A stretch of DNA of 33,943 nt from JBDHTS01 sp044220535 (GCA_044220535.1 JBGAQU010000021.1:1-33943), one strand, 5' to 3'. Positions 25,029 to 33,697 are shown, counted from the stretch's first letter. A program made the numbers and translations. The notes: generated by a model not told the origin, from the letters alone.

Positions 25029-25170
25029 GTCATCCCGGCGAAGGCCGGGATCCATGCAATGGTGCAATTAGAATTTAGGGAAATAACGGTCATAGAGCGC
25101 ATCTCTATGACCGTTATTTCCTTTTATGGGGTTGAGACAGTGTATGGATCCCGGCCTTCGCCGGGATGAC
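25029..25170. repeat. Composite palindromic element with internal ATAACGGTCATAGAG hairpin, copy 2
   Basis: Outer arms GTCATCCCGGCGAAGGCCGG (25029) and their complement (ending 25170) enclose a perfect 18-base inner stem, GAAATAACGGTCATAGAG at 25080-25097 with its complement at 25103-25120, loop CGCAT. The flank CCATGCAATGGTGC on the left matches the reverse complement of the right flank of copy 1, so the copies are inverted relative to each other. It separates the convergent phaR and EAL genes. Confidence 0.95.
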
Positions 25171-25183
25171 GACGTGCGGGGCG

Positions 25184-26905
25184 TTAAAAGTAACTATACG
25201 TTCGCGTGGTTTCGTATTCATTCGTGGGGATGAAGTCGAAGGAGATTTTGCGGTGGTTGTGTTCCTTGGGCAGCCAGACGCGCTCGACTTGCGGGAAGCC
25301 GTAGACGTAGCCCTGCACCATGTTGACGCCGCGATTGGCCAGCAGGCGGGCATCGGCCAGGGTTTCAGCGCCTTCGGCAACCGTTTGCATGTTAACGCCG
25401 GATGCCAGTTCCTGCAGCGTTTTGACGAAGAGCTGGCTTTGCGCGCCGTTGATGTCCTTGATGAAGGCCTTGTCGATCTTGACGATATCGACGTCCAGTT
25501 CCTTCAATTGCAGGAAAGCCGTGTAGCCCGCGCCGAAATCGTCCAGCGCCACGCGGCAGCCGAGATCTTTCAAGGTTTTGACGATGCGGAGCGTGGCGTC
25601 CATGTTCAATACGGCGCAGGTTTCGGTGATTTCGATGATCATGCGCTGCGCCACACTGGGGCGATCGCGCAGCATGGCCACGATGTTGCGGAGCCATTCT
25701 GGGTCGGCCAGGGTCTGCTGCGACACGTTGACGGACAGGGATAAATCCGAAAACAGGCTGAGTTCTTCTATCGTGGTTTTCATGGCGAAATGGTCGACCG
25801 TACGGCACAGGCCCAGCTTTTCGATGGCCGGGACGAATTGCGCAGCGGCCTGCATTTTACCATGCGTGTCGACCATGCGGATCAGGCCTTCATGGAAACA
25901 AACCTTGTTCTGCTGCATATCCATGACCGGCTGGAAGGCCAGGCGGACGCGTTTTTGTTTCAGCGCCAGCATGAATTCATCGGCGGTTTTCAGGATGGAG
26001 CGCGTTTCCTGCGCTTCGGCGGAAGCTTCATCGTAAGAGACGAAACATGCCCTGCCCTTATCCTTTGCTTTGTGCATCGCCATTTCGGCGCTGGTGACGA
26101 TGGTGGCGTTGTCCATGCGCATGGACGGCTGAAGCACGATGCCGCCGATGGATGCGCCAACGGTCAGCGGGCCTTTTGATGTTTCCAGTGGATAGTCGCA
26201 AAGGTTGGAAATGATGTATTTGGCGAAGACGGTCATTTCGCCGTGCTGGGCCATGTGGAAGAACATGCCGAACACGTCGCCATCTATGCGCGCGACTTCC
26301 GCGTTCTGCCCCGCAATCTGGCGGAGGCGGTGGCAGACACGGTCGATGATTTCATTTGAAAAACGCGCGCCGAACGCTTCGTTGTATAAAGCAAAACGGT
26401 CAAGGCCGACAACCAGAAGAAATCCTGTACTGCGTGCATGCTCACCCTTTCCTTGCAGCCATTCCTCGACGGAATTCTGCAATTTCAAACGTCCGTTATG
26501 CGCCGTCATGCCTTCGTGGAGCGGATGGAGGTTATCCGGCGCGATGCGGGTTACGGCAGGCGCGGCGGGACGGATAAAACCGTAAACGGTGCCGGTGGCC
26601 GCGTCCCATTCCGCAGTCTCTTCGATGTCGATATGATGGCCATCAGCATGGCGCATGCTGTAACTTAGAGCCATGCTCAAAGTTTCGCCGTTCATCAGGT
26701 TATGCAGAGCCAAAAGGCGTTCGGGAAGTTTCTGCGGATTGACCATGGCGCCGAAGCCATCGCTTTTCGCGGGCATGGACGCCTGCCCCAACATAGCCAT
26801 GCAATCGCCTGCCCAGGACAGCATGTCGCTCTCCCTGTGCCAGGCATAGGCAAGGGTGCCGTTTTGTGAAAATCCTTTGAGAATATGGCTTTGCCAGTCG
26901 GTCAT
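25184..26905 (-). CDS. EAL-domain protein with degenerate GGDEF domain
   Basis: The 573-residue cytosolic protein has a PAS-like N-terminus (about 15-110), a GGDEF-like domain (about 160-292) and an EAL domain (about 305-545). In the GGDEF domain the active site reads RIDGDVF at 206-212, so cyclase activity is unlikely. The EAL domain keeps the residues of active c-di-GMP phosphodiesterases: Glu339 in HEGL, Asn393 in VNVS, Glu425 in IEIT, Asp455-Asp456 in DDFGAG, Lys476 and Glu511 in AEGAE. It probably degrades c-di-GMP, with the front domains sensing or binding GTP. No membrane segment is seen. It is a single-gene unit, convergent with phaR, and no direct link to PHB is shown. Confidence 0.92.
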   Translation of the reverse strand: MTDWQSHILKGFSQNGTLAYAWHRESDMLSWAGDCMAMLGQASMPAKSDGFGAMVNPQKLPERLLALHNLMNGETLSMALSYSMRHADGHHIDIEETAEWDAATGTVYGFIRPAAPAVTRIAPDNLHPLHEGMTAHNGRLKLQNSVEEWLQGKGEHARSTGFLLVVGLDRFALYNEAFGARFSNEIIDRVCHRLRQIAGQNAEVARIDGDVFGMFFHMAQHGEMTVFAKYIISNLCDYPLETSKGPLTVGASIGGIVLQPSMRMDNATIVTSAEMAMHKAKDKGRACFVSYDEASAEAQETRSILKTADEFMLALKQKRVRLAFQPVMDMQQNKVCFHEGLIRMVDTHGKMQAAAQFVPAIEKLGLCRTVDHFAMKTTIEELSLFSDLSLSVNVSQQTLADPEWLRNIVAMLRDRPSVAQRMIIEITETCAVLNMDATLRIVKTLKDLGCRVALDDFGAGYTAFLQLKELDVDIVKIDKAFIKDINGAQSQLFVKTLQELASGVNMQTVAEGAETLADARLLANRGVNMVQGYVYGFPQVERVWLPKEHNHRKISFDFIPTNEYETTRTYSYF

Positions 26906-27061
26906 CTTTGTATCAGTAGCTTTCCCTCAGACTTACGCGTGCCTTTTAAAGCGGTTATATGTCCAGTATGGCCGGGGAATGGTTACCAAGTGCTTTATAA
27001 TTTTAATAAAATTTGAGATAAATTTTTGGTGGATCATAAGCCATTGTAAATAAATAAGAAT

Positions 27062-27137
27062 GTCATCCCGGCGAAAGCCGGGACCGGGTAACCGTAGTGC
27101 ACAATGTTAACCCGGTCCTGGCTTTCGCCGGGATGAC
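27062..27137. repeat. 76-base palindromic element, second copy of the 16291 type
   Basis: It matches the 16291-16366 element in length and in nearly all positions, including the GTTAACCCGG centre, with a few changes (for example CCGGTCCTGG in the right arm). It lies in the 250-base space between the EAL gene start and the end of the coiled-coil gene. The rest of that space, 26906-27061, is AT-rich and holds nothing I can name beyond the EAL gene leader. Confidence 0.92.
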
Positions 27138-27156
27138 AATTTTAAAGGTGGGTTGG

Positions 27157-30100
27157 TTAGCGCGAGGCAACCTTACTGCTATTGAGAGAAGCCGCGAGGC
27201 GGTCGCGGATGTCCATGGCGACGTCCATGCCGTCCACGCCTGCTTCGTGGGCGATGGTGGAGAAGACACCGTCATGGGCGTAGAAGAGCAGTGCGGCCGA
27301 TGCGCCCTGATCACCACCGGCGACGCAGGCGATTTCATAGGTCGCGGTCTGTGTATCGCCTTCGCGGTGCGTGGGGCCAGGGACGGCGGCGAAGTCGCCC
27401 TTGCAACGGCTCTTGGTTTTATCCAGGTAGCTTTGGGCGTAGGCATCGAACTGGGTCGGTGAGGCAAGCGCGCGTTCCTCGGCACTGCCGAACAGTGATC
27501 CTGTTTCCCAGCTGAGGGCCAGGGTTTCGGCGTTGGAGGCCTTTGTGACCTTCTGCACATCACGAGACAGCTTCACCCCTGCCCCGGTCAACATGGATTG
27601 CATGGTTGAGGCGTTGACGAAGTTGACGGGTTTTGCAGCCGGTTTACCGTCTGCATCCGCCGAAGGCACGGGAATGGACCGCGCAGGCGCGGCAGCGGCG
27701 GACGGCTTGATTGAATCGATAACGGATTCTTCAGGCGCGGGTAATGAACGCAGGGAGCTGGGCGGCGGAAGAGCCAACGGCACACGCTCGATGCTTTCCA
27801 TCTTTTCTGCTTCGGAAATGATAGGTTCGCCGGGTGGCAGCGCAGTGTTATTCCAGGCTATCTCCGTTTTTCCGGACGCTGTTTTCGCCTCCACATGCGG
27901 AGCGGCAGGCGGCGGGCCGTAATTATCCGGCATCGCTTTTATGACTTTTCCGGCATCAGCAGCTTTTAATGGTTCAGGCGGTGCTTCTGCTTTGACATCA
28001 CTTACCTGTGGGACAGCAGGTGCGGTGGCGTCACCGGCGGCAGGGCTGGCTTCGGCTAATGCTTTGGCAGCAGCAGCGGCGGCATCAGCCCGGGCGGGTG
28101 CGCGTTCAGGCCCGAAAAGTTGTTTACCCTTTGCAGAGACAGCGGCCTGTTTATTCGTGCCGACCGCTTTGGTTTCCATGGCGCTGATGGCTACCTTGGC
28201 GTCTTTCAGGGCTTTGTCTTTTGTGGCGATGTCTTTGGTGGCATCGGCCTGTTGCCGATTCAGGTCGGTTTTTGCCTGTTTCGCCTGCGCGTCAATCAGA
28301 TTCAGCTGGTTTTGCTTGGCGGCCAGTTGCGCTTTCAGGTCGATCAATTGGGAAGAGTCGGCAGCGACTGTGGTAAGGCGCGCTTCGTATTGCTTGCGCA
28401 TCGTTTCCATTTCAGTCTGGACGGCAGCAAGCTTCAATTGTTTGGTATCGGCATCTTTTTTCAAGGCCGCCAGTTTGTCATCGTAGTCCTTGCGCTGTTT
28501 CGCCAGCTCATCGTTATGTTTGGCGAGTTCGGCCTTAGCCTGTCGCAGTTTGCCTTCCGTCTCCGCCATTTTGGCGATTTGTTCTTTCGAGGCGATGCGC
28601 GGATCGAATAACGTATATTCGATTTCCTTTTTATCGCGCTCGAATTTTGCACGCTCATCTTCGATCTGGCGGCCCAGGCGTTCGATTTCGCGTTGCGATT
28701 CAGCATAACGCTGGGTTGCCTGCTGAAGATTCCAGTCTTTGCCGGCGGCAGCTAAAAGTTTATCTTCCCTACCGGTTCGATAGTCTTCAATCTGGCGCGC
28801 CAAGCGATCGCGATCAGCCTTAACGGCTTCCAGCTGCGCTTCGGCAGCGCGAACCTGACCCAGCGTTACGACCGTACCGTCATTGACGGCGTTGGCCTGT
28901 GTCTGGGACAAGGATTTGCCAAGATCGGTGTTTTCAGACTGGAGCGCGTCAATCCGCGCGGTCAGGCGTGCAATGGTTGCCTGGTCCTTGCCATCCACAG
29001 CGGGCGGGATGGAGGCGATGGATTGCATATGGCTGCGGAGCGTTTCCAATTGCTCTTTCAACTGGGCGTTATCTTTAGTCAGGGAAGCGACTTCGGCCTT
29101 GGCGGCTGGATCGGATGCGTCGGCTTTGGTTTGCAGCCTGGCGTTTTCATCTTTCAGGGACGCAATCTGCTGCACCACGACCGGGTCGGGCGAAGCCACC
29201 TTGGTTTTAAGCGCAACGTTTTCGCTTTGAAGGGTTGCGAGCTGCTGCTGCACCACAGGATCAGGTGCCGCGACTTTTTGTTTCAGGGCTGCATTCTCGG
29301 TGGACAGCGCGGCGAGTTTTGCCTGCGCGATGGCCTCAGCCGACGCCACTTTCGCCTTCAGGGTTTCGTTTTCAGTACGCAAAGTCGATACCTGCGTTTC
29401 CGGCACGGCTTTCGCGGCGGTGGTCAGCGCCAGTTGACGGCGCAGATCGTCATTTTGCGCCTCCAGCTGAAGCATACGGGCGTTCAATTCAGAGGCTTTA
29501 TCGGTTGCGCCAACCTGTTTGGCGGCGGCGACCGTGTCCTGGAAGCTTTTACGGGAGCGATCGAGATCGTTTTTCAGTTTTTTGTTTTGATCACGCAGGG
29601 CTTCGACGGATGGATCATCCTGTGCGGGCACATCATCAACATCCGCGGCAGACGAAATTTTTACAGGGGCAGCGGCAACAGGCGCCTCTTCTGCAGGGAG
29701 CGCATTATCGGCGGTGGCTTCAGGCTGATCATCCTGAATGGGTTCAATTACACTGGACAGGCAATCCTCAACATCGTGAACGCCGCTGGCCATTTCGGGC
29801 ATGACGAAGCTGTATTGTTCGCCGTCCAGATCGAAGTTCAGGCGTTCGGAGCGCAGCAGCGCGTCAAAGAAATCCTTATCCTTGCCCATGCGGACGACCA
29901 GCGCCTTGGTGGAAACAGGACGGACGTTGAAGGCGCGGTCCTGGCTGTAGCCGGGTTTCAGGACGGTAAAATAGGTTTGCGAGGTATTGAGCGCCTCGCG
30001 CTGGAAATCGACGGCGATGGAGAGTTCGTTTTTCGCGTTGCGCGCAAAGGTCAGGATCATGTTGTCGCTGAATTTGCGGGCCATGGCGCAGAACGGCGCC

Positions 30101-30264
30101 TTGGTGTTGTCGCTCGCGATGCGGGAGACCGCCCAGCCGCTCGACGGCTGCAGCAGCTGCACCTGGCCGTTGACCGATGCCAGCGCCCCGCTGCCCAGTG
30201 CCGTTGTCGCCAACACACCGCTTATAATGCCCGACAGAAATACTTTACGCATCCGCCTGCTCAT
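27157..30264 (-). CDS. Exported coiled-coil protein with N-terminal domain shared with its neighbour
   Basis: The 1035-residue protein starts with a signal peptide (about 1-29, cut near ALA-SV). Residues about 33-170 form a compact domain with Cys59 and Cys168 and the opening motif QPSSGWAV. A very long coiled coil follows at about 218-705, rich in heptads such as ENETLKAKVASAEAIAQAKL and internal near-repeats ('LKxKVASPDPVVQQQLA'). A Pro/Ala-rich linker leads to a C-terminal domain at about 860-1035 with two cysteines (KSRCKGDF, EIACVAGG). I know no named family. The layout suggests a periplasmic or envelope scaffold. SD-like GGAG lies nine bases before the ATG. It is downstream of and probably co-transcribed with the TcpQ-domain gene. 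Confidence 0.8.
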   Translation of the reverse strand: MSRRMRKVFLSGIISGVLATTALGSGALASVNGQVQLLQPSSGWAVSRIASDNTKAPFCAMARKFSDNMILTFARNAKNELSIAVDFQREALNTSQTYFTVLKPGYSQDRAFNVRPVSTKALVVRMGKDKDFFDALLRSERLNFDLDGEQYSFVMPEMASGVHDVEDCLSSVIEPIQDDQPEATADNALPAEEAPVAAAPVKISSAADVDDVPAQDDPSVEALRDQNKKLKNDLDRSRKSFQDTVAAAKQVGATDKASELNARMLQLEAQNDDLRRQLALTTAAKAVPETQVSTLRTENETLKAKVASAEAIAQAKLAALSTENAALKQKVAAPDPVVQQQLATLQSENVALKTKVASPDPVVVQQIASLKDENARLQTKADASDPAAKAEVASLTKDNAQLKEQLETLRSHMQSIASIPPAVDGKDQATIARLTARIDALQSENTDLGKSLSQTQANAVNDGTVVTLGQVRAAEAQLEAVKADRDRLARQIEDYRTGREDKLLAAAGKDWNLQQATQRYAESQREIERLGRQIEDERAKFERDKKEIEYTLFDPRIASKEQIAKMAETEGKLRQAKAELAKHNDELAKQRKDYDDKLAALKKDADTKQLKLAAVQTEMETMRKQYEARLTTVAADSSQLIDLKAQLAAKQNQLNLIDAQAKQAKTDLNRQQADATKDIATKDKALKDAKVAISAMETKAVGTNKQAAVSAKGKQLFGPERAPARADAAAAAAKALAEASPAAGDATAPAVPQVSDVKAEAPPEPLKAADAGKVIKAMPDNYGPPPAAPHVEAKTASGKTEIAWNNTALPPGEPIISEAEKMESIERVPLALPPPSSLRSLPAPEESVIDSIKPSAAAAPARSIPVPSADADGKPAAKPVNFVNASTMQSMLTGAGVKLSRDVQKVTKASNAETLALSWETGSLFGSAEERALASPTQFDAYAQSYLDKTKSRCKGDFAAVPGPTHREGDTQTATYEIACVAGGDQGASAALLFYAHDGVFSTIAHEAGVDGMDVAMDIRDRLAASLNSSKVASR

Positions 30265-30387
30265 CTGACCAAACTCCGCAAAAATAATGCAAACATCAAG
30301 CGAATCGGACGACTCGCATGGTAAGCATACACTGCGATTTTACGGAAGCAAAGGGGTTTTTACACAGGTATTTTCGGGGTCAGGGAA

Positions 30388-31812
30388 CTATCTGGCCTGC
30401 ACGTTAATAAGGAGGACTTTCTGGCCGCTATTGGCGTCCTGGTAGATGTGGGCGACGGGGCGGGAGGGGTCGGCGCTGTATTGGTCCATGACGGCTTTGA
30501 CGGCGGTGTCAAAGGTGCCTTGCGTGGCCAGGGACTGCTTGACGCTGAAATCCTGGGTGGAGGGCCAGATCAGGCGGACATTTTCGCTTTGCGCCCAGCC
30601 GGTCAGGATGTCATGCAGGCTGTTGCCGCGCATGGCGCGCCAGCGCTGGTCACCAAAGGGGCCGGATGTGCGCGGCTGCGCCTCGGAGATTTCCTGGGCC
30701 GGCATGTCACGGGCAAGGCCCCGGACCACTGTGCGGGACGGGCGAACGACCGTATCCGATGTCCATGTCTGGGCCAGCGCCATGCCGCTGGTCTGGGCCG
30801 GGACGGTCGGCGCCTGTGGCTTCGGCACGTCAGGCAGTTCGGCCAGCACGGGCATGGACGGCGCGAGCGGCGGTTCCGCCCTTGGGATGGCCTGGGGCTG
30901 GGGTTGGGCCGATTGCGCGGAAACGGACGGGGCGGATGCCGGAACCATAACGCGCGGGCCGGGCGCGACCTTTTTCAGCAAGCGTTCGATCAGGCTGCCC
31001 GGGTCATTGGCTTCGGGCGCCTCGGCTGTCTTTTCCGGACCGGCTTCAGTTTTGGCTTCCTCGGTTTTGGGGAGTTCGGGCGCCTTCTTGCTGGTCAGGG
31101 TTCGCATGCCTGTTACAGCGGGTGCGGGCACGGCAGGAACGGCAGGGATTTCATTCTTTGCAGCGACAGGAACATCGCTTAACGCCTGGCGATAAGCAGG
31201 ATCAACATCATCAGGCGGCAAATCAGCCGCGATGGGCGGCACGCGGGGCGATGGGCTGGAAGGAACGAGAGCGGCCTGCTTTCCCGAAGGATCGGCGCAG
31301 CTTTCCAGGCGCTTCAAGCCATCCGCGACGCCGAGCATGGCGAATTCATAGGTTTTGCCTTCCACGCCAATGCGCATCGTGCGGCTGGACTGCAGGGCGT
31401 TGTAGGTGCCTGAGGGGCTGAGATCGATCAATAGCGTGGAGGAATCATACGCCTGGGCGCTGACGGTGCGTTCATTGTTGTTGCCTATGGTGATGTCGGC
31501 GGCATAGGTCTGGCCGGCCTTGAAAGATTGATCCCGGAAACCGGCGGCCATGGCGTAGAGTTTCTGGCCACCGCCAGAAATGCGCAATAGCGTGCCGTCG
31601 CTGTATTGGTTGGCCATGACACAAGCATTGGTTTTAATGGCGCCAGCCGCAAGGGTTGAGGGGCCGACAAGCCAGCCGCTGGTGGGGACGAGGATATCAT
31701 TTTCAGCACCGGGCGTTTCGGTGGATGCGGCATATACGATACGGGGGATTTGCAGCGTTACCGCAAAAAGTGCGCAGCTAATAAATAATACAGAAACGGC
31801 CCGTAATCTCAT
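30388..31812 (-). CDS. Exported protein with C-terminal TcpQ-like domain
   Basis: The 474-residue product has a signal peptide (about 1-29, cut after YAA). Residues about 38-173 resemble the N-terminal domain of the neighbouring coiled-coil protein: VPTSGWLV aligns with QPSSGWAV, and Cys64/Cys172 are spaced as Cys59/Cys168 there. A proline-rich spacer (about 180-370) follows. The C-terminal about 85 residues (WRAMRGNSLHDILTGWAQSE, IWPSTQDFSV, GTFDTAVKAVMDQY) fit the toxin-coregulated-pilus TcpQ/PilL-type domain, which is linked to secretin or pilus assembly and septal-envelope complexes. No secretin, pilin or ATPase gene is nearby. The gene lies 52 bases after prfB and 123 bases before the coiled-coil gene, same strand. 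Confidence 0.82.
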   Translation of the reverse strand: MRLRAVSVLFISCALFAVTLQIPRIVYAASTETPGAENDILVPTSGWLVGPSTLAAGAIKTNACVMANQYSDGTLLRISGGGQKLYAMAAGFRDQSFKAGQTYAADITIGNNNERTVSAQAYDSSTLLIDLSPSGTYNALQSSRTMRIGVEGKTYEFAMLGVADGLKRLESCADPSGKQAALVPSSPSPRVPPIAADLPPDDVDPAYRQALSDVPVAAKNEIPAVPAVPAPAVTGMRTLTSKKAPELPKTEEAKTEAGPEKTAEAPEANDPGSLIERLLKKVAPGPRVMVPASAPSVSAQSAQPQPQAIPRAEPPLAPSMPVLAELPDVPKPQAPTVPAQTSGMALAQTWTSDTVVRPSRTVVRGLARDMPAQEISEAQPRTSGPFGDQRWRAMRGNSLHDILTGWAQSENVRLIWPSTQDFSVKQSLATQGTFDTAVKAVMDQYSADPSRPVAHIYQDANSGQKVLLINVQAR

Positions 31813-31831
31813 GACATGCCACCATTTTCCT

Positions 31832-31851
31832 GCGGCGCTAAATCGAGCCGC
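31832..31851. other. GC hairpin between prfB and the TcpQ-domain gene
   Basis: GCGGC at 31832-31836 and GCCGC at 31847-31851 form a five-base stem around a ten-base loop just after the prfB stop. There is no U-tract on the minus strand, so it is probably not a full terminator and read-through into the next gene is possible. Confidence 0.3.
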
Positions 31852-31864
31852 GACTTACCTTATA

Positions 31865-32984
31865 TCAGGCAGCGCTTTCTTCGTCACCCAAAACGCCATG
31901 TGCGAGGGAGGCCTCGAGGAAACCGTCGATGTCGCCATCGAGCACGGCGCCGGAATTTGTGTTTTCAAAACCGGTACGAAGATCCTTCACCATCTGGTAG
32001 GGTTGAAGCACGTAGGATCGTATCTGATGGCCCCAACCGATGTCACTTTTCGCGTCATGGGCCGCGTTGGCTTTCGCTTCGCGCCGTTGCAATTCCTGTT
32101 CGTAGAGACGCGCCTTCAGCATGTCCATCGCCATGGCGCGGTTCTGGTGCTGCGACCGTCCGTTCTGGCAGGCGACGATGATGCCGGACGGAATGTGCGT
32201 GATGCGGATCGCGCTCTCCGTCTTGTTGACGTGCTGCCCGCCCGCGCCGCTGGAGCGGTAGGTATCAACCTTCAGGTCCTTGTCCAGCACTTCGATTTCG
32301 ATGCGGTCATCGACGACCGGCGACACGCCGACCGACGCGAAACTGGTGTGGCGGCGTGCGTTGGAGTCGAAGGGTGAAATACGAACCAGGCGATGCACGC
32401 CGCTTTCGGTCTTGAGCCAGCCATAGGCCTTGTCCCCTTCGATACGGATCGTCGCAGATTTGATGCCGGCTTCCTCTCCATCGCTGCGGTCGAGGACTTC
32501 GATTTTGAAATTATGCTGTTCGGCCCAACGGACATACATGCGCAGAAGGATCTGCGCCCAGTCCTGCGCTTCGGTTCCGCCGGAGCCTGCGTGAACTTCA
32601 AGGAAGGCGGAGTTATTATCTGCCTCACCCGAAAGCAAGCTTTCAAGTTGAAGCTTTTCAGCCTTGATTTTTATATCTAAAAGAGATTTTTCGGCTTCGG
32701 AGATAAGGGACTGGTCGCCCTCCTCCTCCGCCATTTCAATCAGGCCGACGCTGTCGGTCATGCCGTTTTCGATGTCGCGGACAGAGGCAATTTTCTGGGA
32801 GAGGAGCGTGCGCTCCTTCATAATGCCTTGCGCTTTTTCAGTATTGGACCAGAGGTTGGGATCCTCGGTCAGGGAGTCGAGTTCCTGGAGACGCCTTACC
32901 GCGACGTCCCAGTCAAAGATGCCTCCTCAGCAATGTCAGGGCGTTTTCGATGCCCTCAACGACTGCCTGTGTTTCCGCGCGCAT
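31865..32984 (-). CDS. prfB: Peptide chain release factor 2, with programmed +1 frameshift
   Basis: RF2 ends translation at UGA and UAA. The protein is about 372 residues when read across the shift: 23 codons from ATG 32984 (GGAG ribosome site at 32991-32994), a UGA at codon 24 (32915-32913), then +1 into the frame that continues to 31865. The downstream part contains the RF2 tripeptide SPF in RISPFDSNARR and the catalytic GGQ in SGAGGQHVNKTE. The shift reads L-D-W-D-V-A-V-R-R-L and joins directly to normal RF2 sequence. The single-frame open reading from 32821 starts at an internal methionine and would miss 54 residues. The gene begins ten bases after the DJ-1-like gene, so the two are co-transcribed. 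Confidence 0.95.
32912..32927 (-). promoter_or_regulatory. RF2 autoregulatory frameshift site (AGGAGG CAT CTT TGA C)
   Basis: On the minus strand AGGAGG (32927-32922) lies three bases before CTT TGA C. This is the known RF2 recoding signal: a Shine-Dalgarno-like element, a slippery CUU codon and a poorly ending UGA followed by C. When RF2 is scarce the ribosome pauses at the UGA and slips +1, making more RF2. The signal matches the E. coli type closely except for CAT instead of TAT in the spacer. Confidence 0.94.
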
Positions 32985-32994
32985 CGTTTACTCC

Positions 32995-33570
32995 TTAAGC
33001 GGCTTTCGCCGTGTTTTCATTCATTGTATGGGCGATCAGATGCGCGACCATGGCCTGGATGAAATCCTTGCGGTTCGCGTGATCGACCTTGCCGCTCATC
33101 AGCGGGCCGTTCTGGCATGGCGTTTCAGCGGACCAGTTACCGCCAGCCTGCATGATTGGCGCTTCGAAGGATTCGGGGCCATTGAATGTGTGGCCGGTGA
33201 CATTGCCGGTCGCCAGCATGATGTTCAGCGCGTCGTTGAACACGACCACCGGCTTGCGTGCCGCCATGAAGCTGGAGACGAAGCGGCGGGTGTGGGCGGT
33301 GAGTTTCAGCTTGTCATGGCTGCGCTGGCCACCCGGAATGATCAGCATGTCGAAATCCGCCCCGAGCGCCGTGCTGATATTGGTATCCACCGCGAAGTGG
33401 TGGCCCCAGCCTTCGCCGGTCCAGCTGTTGACCAGGCCCTGCTCCGTGCTGACGATGCGCATGTTGGCCTTGGCTTCAGCCAAAGCGCGCTGCGTTTCGG
33501 TCATGTCCTGTTCGCAGAAGCCGTTGGCGATGAGAATGGCGATCTTGGTTCCGAGCAGTGGCTTACTCAT
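32995..33570 (-). CDS. DJ-1/PfpI-family protein lacking the catalytic cysteine
   Basis: The 191-residue protein (from ATG 33570) shows the DJ-1/PfpI fold markers: KIAILIANGFCEQDMTETQR at the N-terminus, LIIPGG at 76-81 and KPVVVFNDALNIML in the nucleophile elbow. Family enzymes have A-I-C-H-G at that elbow; here the aligned residues are F-N-D-A, so the nucleophile position is Asn112 and the following His is replaced by Asp. Hydrolase, glyoxalase or deglycase activity by the usual mechanism is therefore unlikely. An upstream ATG at 33621 is in frame but lies in the promoter region, so 33570 is preferred. prfB follows on the same strand after ten bases. Confidence 0.85.
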   Translation of the reverse strand: MSKPLLGTKIAILIANGFCEQDMTETQRALAEAKANMRIVSTEQGLVNSWTGEGWGHHFAVDTNISTALGADFDMLIIPGGQRSHDKLKLTAHTRRFVSSFMAARKPVVVFNDALNIMLATGNVTGHTFNGPESFEAPIMQAGGNWSAETPCQNGPLMSGKVDHANRKDFIQAMVAHLIAHTMNENTAKAA

Positions 33571-33616
33571 TATATATGATGTCTCCGCAACAATGGTTTG
33601 GATTGGGTGAGAGACA

Positions 33617-33643
33617 ATCATATGGATAGCTGGAGGTTGTCAA
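33617..33643 (-). promoter_or_regulatory. Promoter candidate for the DJ-1-like/prfB operon
   Basis: On the minus strand a perfect TTGACA (33643-33638) and TATGAT (33622-33617) are 15 bases apart, upstream of ATG 33570. The spacing is shorter than the usual 17, so strength is uncertain. Transcription from here would exclude the in-frame ATG at 33621, which supports the shorter DJ-1-like protein. Confidence 0.5.
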
Positions 33644-33697
33644 GATTCTTTATGATGGATTTTTATAGCCTATTCTTATGCGCTATCAAATTTGCAT

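Noticed and set aside
361..27137. CRISPR-like interpretation of the palindromic repeats
   Set aside because: Copies are kilobases apart with no regular spacers and no cas genes.
29023..30324. A 433-codon plus-strand frame opposite the coiled-coil gene
   Set aside because: Gly/Arg/Phe-rich shadow; the minus-strand gene has a signal peptide and heptads.
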